Source of the DNA: Hemicentrotus pulcherrimus
Taxonomy: Eukaryota > Echinodermata > Echinoidea > Camarodonta > Strongylocentrotidae
Direction of reading: 5' to 3'
NCBI GenBank assembly: GCA_003118195.1
Contig: BEXV01000074.1
Span: 37,118 to 101,117, forward strand
DNA: 64,000 nt
Made by a program: the position numbers and the translations under genes. Of the stretch, positions 27,301 to 39,300 are shown in pieces (within the stretch, counting starts at the first letter, position 1; each line of letters begins with the position of its first letter). The notes under the pieces are model-generated. The model was not told where the DNA came from and searched no databases. It worked only from the letters and a program-made list of their open reading frames with translations.

Positions 27301-30300
27301 CTAAGCCCTACATAATACCTTCAATGTATTATAATAATGATTCATTCATATCTGAGTTTTTGAAGAGCAACTCTGCAGTGAAACATTTACTATGCAGCAG
27401 CAATATCATATTTGTTTTAGCAAAATAACTAAAAATATGACTGCCATGGGTCATTGATTCGACTTTCAATCCCAAGACATTGATATATATTTGCCACACT
27501 TTACCCAGGTGTGCAAGGGTAGAGGACCTGCATAGTATGCTTGAGCTAGTATTAGCTAGAGCTGCTGTTAGTGTATGAGTGACATGGGTGTCACATTCTG
27601 ATAACAAAAACTTTTATATATATAAGAAGCCATTATCATTATTATTACTAGTATGCTGATGATGCTGCTGCTACTACTACTTTTACTGCTCCTACTTCTA
27701 CCGCTTCTACTATGACTACTGCTTCTACTTCTACTCTTCTACTACTACTGCTTCTACTACTTCTACTGATTTTACTGTTACCACTTTTACTACTGTTTCC
27801 ACTACTACTACTACTACTACTACTACGTCTACTTCTACTACTGTTACTACTACTAATACTACTTCTACTACGACTTCTACTACTACTACTACCACTTCTA
27901 CTACCACTACATGCGCTACTGCTGCTGCTATTGCTAGTACCATGTCTGATATGAGTACCATAGGTATGTCCGTAATCTTTCATCTCTCTTTTTTTTATGT
28001 AATGGCCTGATATATATCAGTAATATACATATTTCCATAAATCTCCAGAATGCTTGCACTATTTTCTTTTTTGTAATATGTATCAATGGTCACTTCTCAC
28101 ATGATGAAAATGTTTATGAATTCATATATCAATAACATATTGTTGTATTTAGTTTTATAATAGTGTTTGTCATGAATATGATATGTTTGTGCATTCAATA
28201 ATGATTATATTATATTGAAACCTTGAATTATTAGTACAAACAAATGTTGACAGCCCTGAAAATACTCTACTTAATTCTTGTTGACTAACTTGTCAAGAAA
28301 TGGCTAGAGGCTGCATGTGTTTTCTCAGCTATTAGAATTAGCGGCTGAACCAAACCTAGGTTAATCCTTTGTTAATCCATCTCTTTTGTCTGTTTATTGT
28401 ATTCAAATTTTCAGATCAACTCACCTGAAGATGGTGATAGCAGATGTCCGTCAGATTCAGACATACAATCAGCTTCAGAAGAAAGCAAGAGACAGGTAAA
28501 ATCTTCTACATTTTCTATTTTCACTATCATTCATCAAAACAGATAAACATTTTCTTTTCTTGTTTTTTAACCAATTTAAATTTCTGTTACATCTCTTCAT
28601 TTTCTTTATTTGGTTAATAATAATAATAACCTATGTTTCTAAAGCGCATTTCATCTTCAGAGAAAATAGCAATACGCTTTACAGTAATAAAACAACAAAA
28701 TTACACATCACTACTAAGTCATGAACTAAAGAAATATCAAAATAAGGACAAGATTAATCATAATCTATTCTTGGTTGCCATCTTGTCATCAGGAACTTCT
28801 TTCTTCCCTTATTATATTCCTGAACCTCTCACTATTCTGTATTGACTCATCTATTTATATCATAACATTGATTGCAAATAGTTTTCAATTGTACAACGGG
28901 TCAGGGATGTTGCTTAAGTAGTCAGTGAAACTAATATCCAAACTTTCTCAAATTTCTTTGAGCAAACTCTCTATTATGTTGAATAATTTTAAAATGTTGA
29001 AAATTGGTTTTAATCTAAAGCTTCAAAGCCCTTTAATTTTGTGTAAAGGATGATTATAGGAGAATAATTAAAAATTTGAAATCTTTTAAAACATTTGACC
29101 AATAACCTTGGTTGTGACTTTGACAAGTTTTTAATGTGCTATCGATCAAAATTTGCATACATTCCAACAATCTGCTTTTAAGATGATGTATGTCATTTGC
29201 ACACAGGGAACTCTAGTACGTTTGCAGTAAAGTTATTCTTACTTTTGACCATCTTTTCTTGCATAAATATGGTAGAAAAACAACGAGTGATAACCTGGAG
29301 TTCAAATTGGCCTCACACGTTGTGCTTTGATTAAAAGAAACCCTTCTGAGAGGTTTTGCAAAATAAGAAATATCTCCATCTTTGTGACTTCATGTCATTT
29401 TGTCCATGTAGCAGAGGAGTAATGAAATCCATTAAAGCTTCATATTCTTGGTTACTATGGTTACTTACACCTGACTAGTGATTGAAGGATTGTATTAAGA
29501 TTCTATTCTACATGATGCATTACCAATTTTGACATGACTTTAAACACATAAGGTGGTGAATATTAAAAGAAAAGAAAAGAAAAACTTTGCATCCAGATTA
29601 TGTATGGCTACAGCTTTGAAATATGCAACTGCGCTACTATATGTTTTTAAAATTGCTAATTTTGTAAAAGCCCAGCAAATAAAATGATAAATGCACTTAT
29701 GCTTGATAGCCATATCTCAAAAGATATGGATTACATGTGAGGGGAAAAAAGCAATTGAAGGTCTTGATATGCTTGATAAGCATGCTTGGGCAGTGTTCAT
29801 TGTGATATTGGTGATGGTTGCAACATTTGTTTTTGTTCAATATATCACATATAATAAAAGTTGGAATATCATTATTGGCAGAAAGTTTTGAAATTTTATC
29901 CCCCTGATTGTCCATGAAGTAATTCCATACTAAAGGAATAAGCTCTGAAATTGTTTAAATTGTTCTAGAGACTTTGAGGTTTTCTCCTTAAAATGTTTTC
30001 ATTTGTCAATGACTTGGTTTAAAATACAAATCAAATGTTTCTTACATAAAATCAGAGAAACCACATCCTTCATTTTCATATCGATTGGATGTTTTAAAAA
30101 AGAAATTAAAAAATTAATCAAAATTGGGATGTGTTAGACTCAATAATCTTTCTAAAAATATAATTTATGCATATTTTGTCAAGTTATGTTCTAGTTTACC
30201 ACATTGTTCATGATAATCTTATGATTATATTTTAAAAGGTTTACATCTTCATATGATAATCATGGAATAAACATAATAATTCTTCATAAATTGTGGTTGT

Positions 30301-33300
30301 TTGAATGAATGGTTACTTTATTTCCGGTGGATTGATCTCTGTTTTTTCTCTCTATTTCACCTTTTCTTCCCTTTTTCTCTAATTCTGCTTTGTTCACCAT
30401 TGGGTAAACCTTGTCCTTTGCTGCTACTCTTTTCCTTCTCTATTTCTTCCTAGTAACTTTACCCTACTTTATCTACCTCACTCTTTCTCATTGTGATACT
30501 ACCTTCATCCATAATCTGTTCCTGTTTCTCTCACTTCGGTTTCTTGGAAATACTTCATGAATTATTCACATCTTCTTGTTTGAATATCCTTCAATTTCTG
30601 GAAATGATCCATGTTTTCATCCTTGTCTCTCTGTTTATGAACATGTGTCTTTATGGTTCTGTGTTATATGTTGTGTAAATCACTCTTCAATGTTGTAACG
30701 CATTTACACCTTCTCTCTATCTCTGTTCCTCTCTCCTTTCTTGAATTTCCCTTTTCCTCTCTTTATTCTTCTTTTTTTATCTGCACCTCATCTATTTCCT
30801 TTTCATTCTATCATTCTACCCAATTACTCTCCATTGTAATTTATTTTCCTCTCTAATTCTTCCAATCTCCTCTCTTAATTCTCCCCTCCCCTCCCCTCCT
30901 TCTCTGACTGTCTCTGGCTCTCTCTCTCTCTCTCTCTCCATAATTTGTTTGTTTTTTCCTTTCTCACTCTGTTAATCCCTGTATCCTTCTTTCTTCCTCT
31001 CTGTGACTTTATCTCTCTCTCTCTCTCTCTTTCTCTCTGTCTCTTTCACTCTCCCGTCATTCATTTGTTTTAACTCTCTCATTTTCGTCATCCCCAATCT
31101 CACCAACTCTCCCTTGCTTTCTCTGACTGTCTACCACTGTCTCTGTCTCTCTCCGTCATTCTTTCCCCTCTCTCTTGTTCTGTCCATCCCTTTCATCATC
31201 TATTCCATCCTGCCATTGGTCTCCAACAGGAGTCTTCTCATCATCATCATCTGCACTTTGCATGTTGTTCACCAATTCTCTTCCTCACTCGTAAGGTATG
31301 TATAACTGAGTCATCATCAGTGGCATGCATGCTGCACCTAGCTCAGGGCAGTATAAATGTATGCATGGTACCACTAGACTGGATGGTGGCTACATATCAT
31401 CCTCATTCATTGGGATTCCACAATCATTTAACAACTTTCATGTTACTATTTGAAACACAGTCACAAACAATTAAGAAAAATCCAATTGCAATACAGTAAT
31501 TATCATTTACGGTAATTTAGTTTACCAACCATATTTAAGAGTCTATCATAATATTTGCATATTTCACAAGGCTATGTATCAGATGATTGGATATTTTCTG
31601 AAAATGTTTATGACTGTTTGCATGTATCACTCACAAAGTACATTCAATTTTTATGAATTACGGAAAGCATGAGGTATAAACAATAATTGTCAATTTACAG
31701 TGATATTGCTGTGTTGTGTATTGTAGTGATTTGTAGTTTCAAATATCTGATAGAATACAAATTTTATTAGTTATAATTGAATAGTAGCTTATTGCTTCAT
31801 TTGCTTTAAAATCTGCCACTTTAGATGTCAGATGAATTAATCATTCTGAAAACAATACATAAGTAGGAATCATTTTGTATGCTTATGTAAATCAGAAATC
31901 TATTTTCTTCTTTCAGTTCAAGAAGTTAACTACCAATATTTCTTGATTTGAAAATCACTACTCATCAAAGATTCGATATACATTCTGAATAGTAATACAG
32001 TTATAGTGATATATTCATTCAGTATTAGTGCCATTTACAATTTGCCCCTTAACCTGCTCAACAGTTTCATATGCTTTTCATTTCAAGTGATAACACACTA
32101 TTATCATTTTCCTGACTCTTACATGCTAACATGTTAATTAAGAGGAGTTTGAGTTCTCGGAAATGTGACAAATAATTGTGAATTTTATGATGCGTTTTTA
32201 TGTCAGCTCAGAAGTCCCCTAAAAAATTATTTCTCTACAACTACCCCATTTTTCTTATCAATTTCTTATTGTTTTGATAATTTAAAAACCCTCACAGTGT
32301 ACACCATTTTTAAAAAATTTTTTTTTATGGAAGCCTACTACATAATCAACATCTTGATTACGTTGCTTCATCCAAATGCTTCAACCTTTGAGAGTAACCT
32401 GAATCAATATTTTTCAGGGAGTTTCAATGTCTGCGCCATCGCCATTCAATGGACCTTACCCCTTCCAAACACATAAGCTGTTTTAACAAAATCATTGCTC
32501 CCCATTTTCATCTAATGTTGTCTGTGCTGTCATATGATAAAAGCTTCCATGTAGAAAGCATATATAATAATGAAATGGCTTTGTAGATGATCATAGCATT
32601 AGTGTTCTCTGACTATTCGATGCATTCAATTGATAACTTTCACAAAATTCTTGCAGTGATGTAGACCTAGACATTATTTCTTTCTTTTCAGCATAGAGAT
32701 CAAGACTTGTAGTTATAAAAAATATTTGATTTCTGCTTTTGATTTGTGTCCACTTATACATATCGTTGGCCCTATTTTTAACCGAAGAATCCATACAGTA
32801 ATATGACAGATTCATCAGTTCAAAATAACTCCAACAATACTATTATTGCATATTTGGCCACTTTTATTCAACAATATGAGGCTTAATTACATGTATTAGG
32901 ATTTAATTCTCTGAAAAATTCAATTGAAACAAAGCTCTTTGTAAATGTTATTGAGTAAATGGAAAATAGAAACTTTCTAATCTATATTTCTTATCAAAAT
33001 TTTCCCAGGGATAGGAGTTAAATGCTTTGCTGGTGAATTTAAATTTCATAACACCTTTATTAATAACAATATTAAAAATAATTATAAGAAGAATTGAAAT
33101 AAAAATAATAATAAAAATAATAAAAAATAACAATTATGATAATAATAATAAAAGTGATAATGATAATAATAATAGTAATAGTAAAAGTAATAGTAGTATA
33201 ATAATGATAATGATAATGGTATTAATGATTTTACTTGTACTACTATTAATAGTTATAATAAAAATAATATCACTTATGAACATTTATATAGCACTTAATG

Positions 33301-36300
33301 TTCATAATTATTATTTCTAAGTATTTTACATAAAATGAAATAAACATCTTATACCCCAAAATCTCGATCAATAAACATGTTAATGATTAAAAACCAATAT
33401 CCATTATTACTATGAAGACATTGGAATGGAGACCATTTCTTAACTGAATCCATTCAAAATATTGAAATTAAGAATTTTTCTTATTATATTTTGTATTAAT
33501 ACAAATTATGACCCATTGCTTACCTTAGGTGGAGATGCTGAAAGCAAGATTAGAAAAGAGGCAGTACAAGACGTCTAAGGTGGCAGAACTGTAAGTATAT
33601 ATTACTTTGCATCATTATAATGGTATTGCTAATAAAGGCAAGAAATAATGTTTGCTTATCATATGAAAGTTATGTTCAAAACTGAACAATTGCCGCTCTG
33701 AGCCAGGAGGGTACAAACTGGGTCCTGTTGCATAAAACTTATCATTTATGGTAACTATGCCATCAATGGCAACATGGTAACAGGGTTCAACAGCCAATCA
33801 AAATCAAGGTTTCCATGGTAGTTACCATTGTTTTGTGCAACTGGCCCTGATATACTTTTATACAAAGTTAATACCCTTCTGGCTCTCAACAGACACTATT
33901 GCATATTTGCTTTGGAGAGTGCCTCTCTTCTGTTTTATCTTCATGAATGAATAAAACGATCTGAATACCGTGTAAAACAAGTCAAATGAACTTACTAAAG
34001 TTCTGCTCATTAAAGCTCCTTTTGACATGTGTTTGTATAAGTAGGTTAGAATGATTAAAGCCGGAATGAAAGAAATGTTTGATAGTGAAGTTTTCACCGC
34101 ATAAATCATTCTAGAAACGTTTATTTAACTGCTTGTAATATTCAATTGGGTTGTAAGTTATCTTTCATAATTATCACCATGTATAAGCTATCATTGCAAA
34201 TGTATTTCATTTGATGTTATTTTCCTGAAAATTAAAAGAAATTTATTTAAAAAATACAATCGTACACTGTTGGTCATAATGGTGGAATAATTATTCATAC
34301 CATTTCATATGATTCGTACTAATATATAGCTCCCAACAGGAAAAAATTCTCTGTGTGGCCATGCCTTGAACCATAATGCATGGCCCTACAGAGGAATTTT
34401 TCCTGTTGGGGACCGGGGGGAAATGCAATGATTTTTTTACAATTTATTGCATTTTCTTCGTTTTCGGGGATTTGTGGGGGCGGCCGCGTACCCTAGCAAC
34501 CACTGAGTACAGTCATGATTCAGGGGCTAAGCAATGGCCTCGTTACTGTGAGGCCCCAGGATAAAAATCATGTTGATCAGCTATATATTAGTGCCCTTTT
34601 GTGAGGCATTAATCCTCATTACTGTCAATTATGGCTTAAGGAAGTAGGTCCCTTAGCTGATTAGCATAGTAGCACACATATGATTTTAGCAGTCACGCAA
34701 AATAAACACTGGCAAATTAATATTCAATAAAATCTGAGAATGTATGCCATCATCTAGATCTATTAGAAATAAATCATTTTTTTAAATCCTTTCCTAAACT
34801 GGGGTAAAAATAATTATTCCACCATTATGACCAACAGTGTATCTTAGAAGGATTATAGCCCAAATTAGATATGTCATTCATAATAGTACTTTCTCCTTCT
34901 AGATATACACTTGTTTGAGTTGTTTCCCTGAAATGATTGTGAAACCATATACTTTACACTCATTTCATATAAAAGCTTTCTCTCTCTCTGTGGTTTGACA
35001 TTATGAATTAGATCTAGTTTATCAAGGCAGTAAAACGTAATGAAACCCTTCCTTTGTAATATAATGATAGGTTCAATGGGGAATCATATGGTCTTTCATA
35101 TACCAGCATGTTAGAGATATACAGGTATTATATCACCTTGTATCTGTACCCTTTACTCGATGAACATGTAACAAATCTCCCTCTAGAGGGCAGCATGCTT
35201 GTATGACTTGACATAATATTTTACTTGTTCTCTGATGAAGAATTCATGATAGCTTTACATTTTTGGATATATACATATGTATATCGGGAGCGCCAGGAGG
35301 GTCAAATCTGACTGACATGAGCGCTATACAAGAACCTACTATTATCATTATTATATCTGGCTTGATATCTGTATTCCCTCTTATCATCCATTTTGTTTAT
35401 CTTAATTTAACTGATTTACTAGCTATAACGCCATACTGGACTATTTACACATGAAAGTATAGGAACATGCTACTGATCTCTCATGAATGACTGTAGTTCC
35501 ACTTTGATATACGATGTCTGCCATTTTGCATGACAACTCTGTGATAGATTGCTTTCATGTTTATCTAACCCACTGTGCTGGTAACCCCCTTCATACTTCC
35601 ATCAGAAACTACTTGTATTTCCTAAGATTCATTATTGAATACCACTAGCAAGGGGAATGATACTTATGTGCCCCCCCCCCCTTAGAATGTTATCTTAAAG
35701 CACTGAGATGATAAATATGAAGGTATGAAAATATTGCATAGCTATGATACACAATGAAATACTTTGATAGCTTTGTATTTTGCAATAATTAGTCATTTAG
35801 TCATTAAGGTTTATGAAATAAAGTATAAATTGACACAGCTGCAAAAAAGGACCTTAACATACTACATACCAATACCAGGCCTACAAAAAAAGATGTTGTA
35901 TTGCCCTTTAGGTGCCAAAACATGGGTCGGTCGGTCAGAAATTTTTTTTATTTTCTTCTTTTTTACCTTTTTCTCCCTTCTCTGGGCTGATATTTTTCAG
36001 TTTTGAATGCCCCAAAATTTGTTTTCTCTAACAAACGTTTTTTAAATTTTGTTATAATTATTTTTTGGGGATAGGGCAATACATTTATACAACATCTTTT
36101 TTTTTAGGCCCCATGAAGGGGCTGCAAGTTCAAAGAAATTAAGTTATTTAGTTTTTCAAACTTGTACAGACCCATGGCCCAGACAAAAGGTGATAACAAA
36201 AAACTATAGAAACAATTATCATAACTGACATTTATGCTGTCTTGCTTATACACTGTAGTTCATTCTTTAAAATCTAATAAATAGTACACTGTCAAAGTTC

Positions 36301-39300
36301 AAGAGAAGGTCAGAACACGACTCCTGAAAAAAATCTTATGAACAGCTATAAAATGATACACCATCTGTCGGAAGTTTAAGGGCATTCATATTGAATTGTG
36401 GAAGTAGTATTTGGGGAGAGAAAATTGTGTCTGGGCAAGGATACTTATCAGCTGGTTTTGAATGAGAATGGCAGGAACTCCTTGATACAACCCTGCATGC
36501 CTAGATATAAATAATAGAGTTGATTGATGTCAGTACAGAGAATATGGGTTTCATGACTTTTGTTGAAGTTGAAAAGGGAGTGGTAATTAACTTTCACTAA
36601 TTACCCAGGAAGTATGTGATAAGTAGAAACTCGACATAGGGAGAGATTGACAGCATGTGGGAAGAAATGTACCATATGATAATAAATAGCAGAAACAGAA
36701 GAATGCAATGCCAAATCAGGGAAATGGTAAATAAACTAGATTGATATCACTCTTGTAATTGTGGCACATTGATTTACAGTAAAGGATTCACACATATTAA
36801 ACATGACTAGTATTTGTTCAGCTTTATAGGCCCTTAAATACATTTTCTGCTATGTGGTATTTATGATGTCTTGTAAATCAGCAGACAGCTGTTATATTAG
36901 GTCTAGCACCAGACATATATTTGTGTTCAATTGAGGTTAGAGTACATACGTTTAGAAGCAATTCTGTGAAAGATATCTTTTTTTTTTAATAGAGACATAT
37001 AGAATAAACATGTCATATGATACAAAAATACACATTTCATCAAAGGTGCATTATTTACACACACAACTCATTTATAAATCTGTATGAAATCACAGAAATT
37101 CAGTAATCTGAAGAAGAAAAAAAATCTGAACTAATAATTAAATGGAAAAAAAAAAACACAATCCAGCATTATATGAAAGTACAGTCAAAATGTTTGAGAA
37201 AATCCCCCTATTATATCATGATGTGGAATACCAGAACAAATTTGGAAAAAAAGAAGAAAGGTAAATGATAGCTTGATGTCACTGCATATAGCCTTTCACG
37301 TAGTCTGAAGAAACCCACTCAAGGGTCTATAAAGAAGCCATAATACTAAAAACAATTGTGAAGGGGTAATGACTCATATACAATATCTATTCACATTCTA
37401 CAGATTTCATTCACAGAAAAATGATAATCCCCTTTCCTTTGTGATAAAAGAGGTGCACACGTAACAATAACACGAGAGAGAAAGGGTGAAGAAAGAAATA
37501 TCCTTGGTGGAGGAGCTACTATATGTTTTTGCGGTGACCAAAAGCATTAGTCACGCTAGAATCCTGATGATTGCATTTATTAATCCAACAATTCTGCACA
37601 CACATAGTACACACAAACACGTGTACCTGTGTATCCCCATGGTCACATTCACATACTGAAGGTAGAATGGTATTATAAGTGGAAAGAGGAAGCAGGAAAT
37701 AGTTCACAGTGCAATGATTCCCTCCCTCTCTCCCTCCCTCCCTCCCTCCCTCCCTCCCTCTGTCTGATTTAACCCCAATAATCTAAGCCATGCACACATG
37801 GCAATTTGAACCAGTCCTGATTCCATCAAACTTCCTGCGGTTATAACTCTTTGTTTGATCACTGGTTGGATTTGGTTTCTGTACAAGCAGCTGTCCTCAC
37901 TATATAGAGCTAGTTCTCACTTTCATGTCCAGCTTGGCTTAATTTGCACACAATATATGGCAGGGTTTCACAAGTAATTGAGGAAAATATGACTCTACTT
38001 CTGTGACTGGTATTGGTGTATCTGGTAATGGCTGGAAGACTTTGCTTTGATTTGTGTTGTCTGCACATAAATGCATTTTTGCCAAGCCCATGTGATGTTG
38101 TGATTCGTTGAGGAACAGAAACTACTGTTGGAAAATGTTATTTGGACAGCAGTCTGTGGAGAACTATTACTGGCATGAGAAGGAAATCAAATAAATTAAA
38201 GATCATGTTCAGATGAAGAAAGATATTGCCGAGTGTTGCGATCGAGGGGTGGTTCCTAATGGATTAAAGATCAACCTTGACTTGGAGACTATAGTAGGTG
38301 AACTCGTCTCAATCCAATCGATAAAACAGATCCAAAGCGAGACAAGAGCTTGCATGTACATGGGATCTGTATGGCCTGTGTATATCCAAATAGTGCTTAT
38401 TTAGATATTTTCTGTGGATTGTAAAATGAAAGGAGTGTGCTGAGAGTCTGGAAGTCTCACTAGGAAATCTACATACATGTGTCTGTGGACCAGATATTAC
38501 TTGTCACGTACAAATGAGGATGCAGTTGGTGCCCGGGATTGATAATATCATAACCAATGCTGACTGAAATATGGTAAGATTTGTAATGAATTAATGACCA
38601 GGCTGAGGTTTTGGATGGAAACGTTGTCTTTTTCTATATTAATATAAAGGATAGCTTTTATCTGAAGTAAAGAAAAGATGTTATTCAATCTTTTGTACTA
38701 TTGAACAAGCTGTATGGTTGTATAGTTCATGAATGTACATTTTCCTATACTCTCATCCCTGTATAGTCTGAAATCAATTGATATAATAATCTACAGAGAT
38801 TGCAGGATAATTTCTGAAGCTATATGTCCACTGAAGTATAACATGCCTTTTATTTGTAATACTTTACTAGAAAGAAAGAGCATTGATGCAAAAAGGGGTT
38901 ACTATAAATATTGAAATACATGTGTTTTGAACACATTGTAGTTTAACGCGTCCTACTTCATGGTACCCAAATATACCTGTGACTTTAACGCATGGATATG
39001 TTTGCCGGTTGAGAGGATTATTTAAAGAGTACTTAGAAAAATAATGATATGGAGAATGGATATGAAACATCTAGAGGAAAATACACATAAAAGAATCATG
39101 AGAGAAAGATAGAGAAAAGAGGAAAAAGAGAATGGGAGGGAGAGAGAGAAAGAAAGACAAAGAGAATAGAAGGAATAGAGAAATGAGGGAGAGAAAGAGA
39201 GAGAGAGAGAGAGAGATGCATTATCAACTTTACTATGAAAACATGCATCCCAAAACTAAACTTACAATATGTTTGTACATCTGGTATCTAAATGATAGTG

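Larger units (their letters stand above)
28496..33528 (+). other. Intron 7 (5.0 kb), noncoding
   Basis: Contains repeat remnants at 28.61-28.69 kb and 33.06-33.32 kb with AAT microsatellites, and a ~1-kb pyrimidine-rich stretch at 30.33-31.30 kb. No exon recognised. Confidence 0.8.

Noticed and set aside
27648..27983. Ser/Leu/Val-rich open frames on both strands
   Set aside because: Same triplet-repeat artefact, in intron 6.
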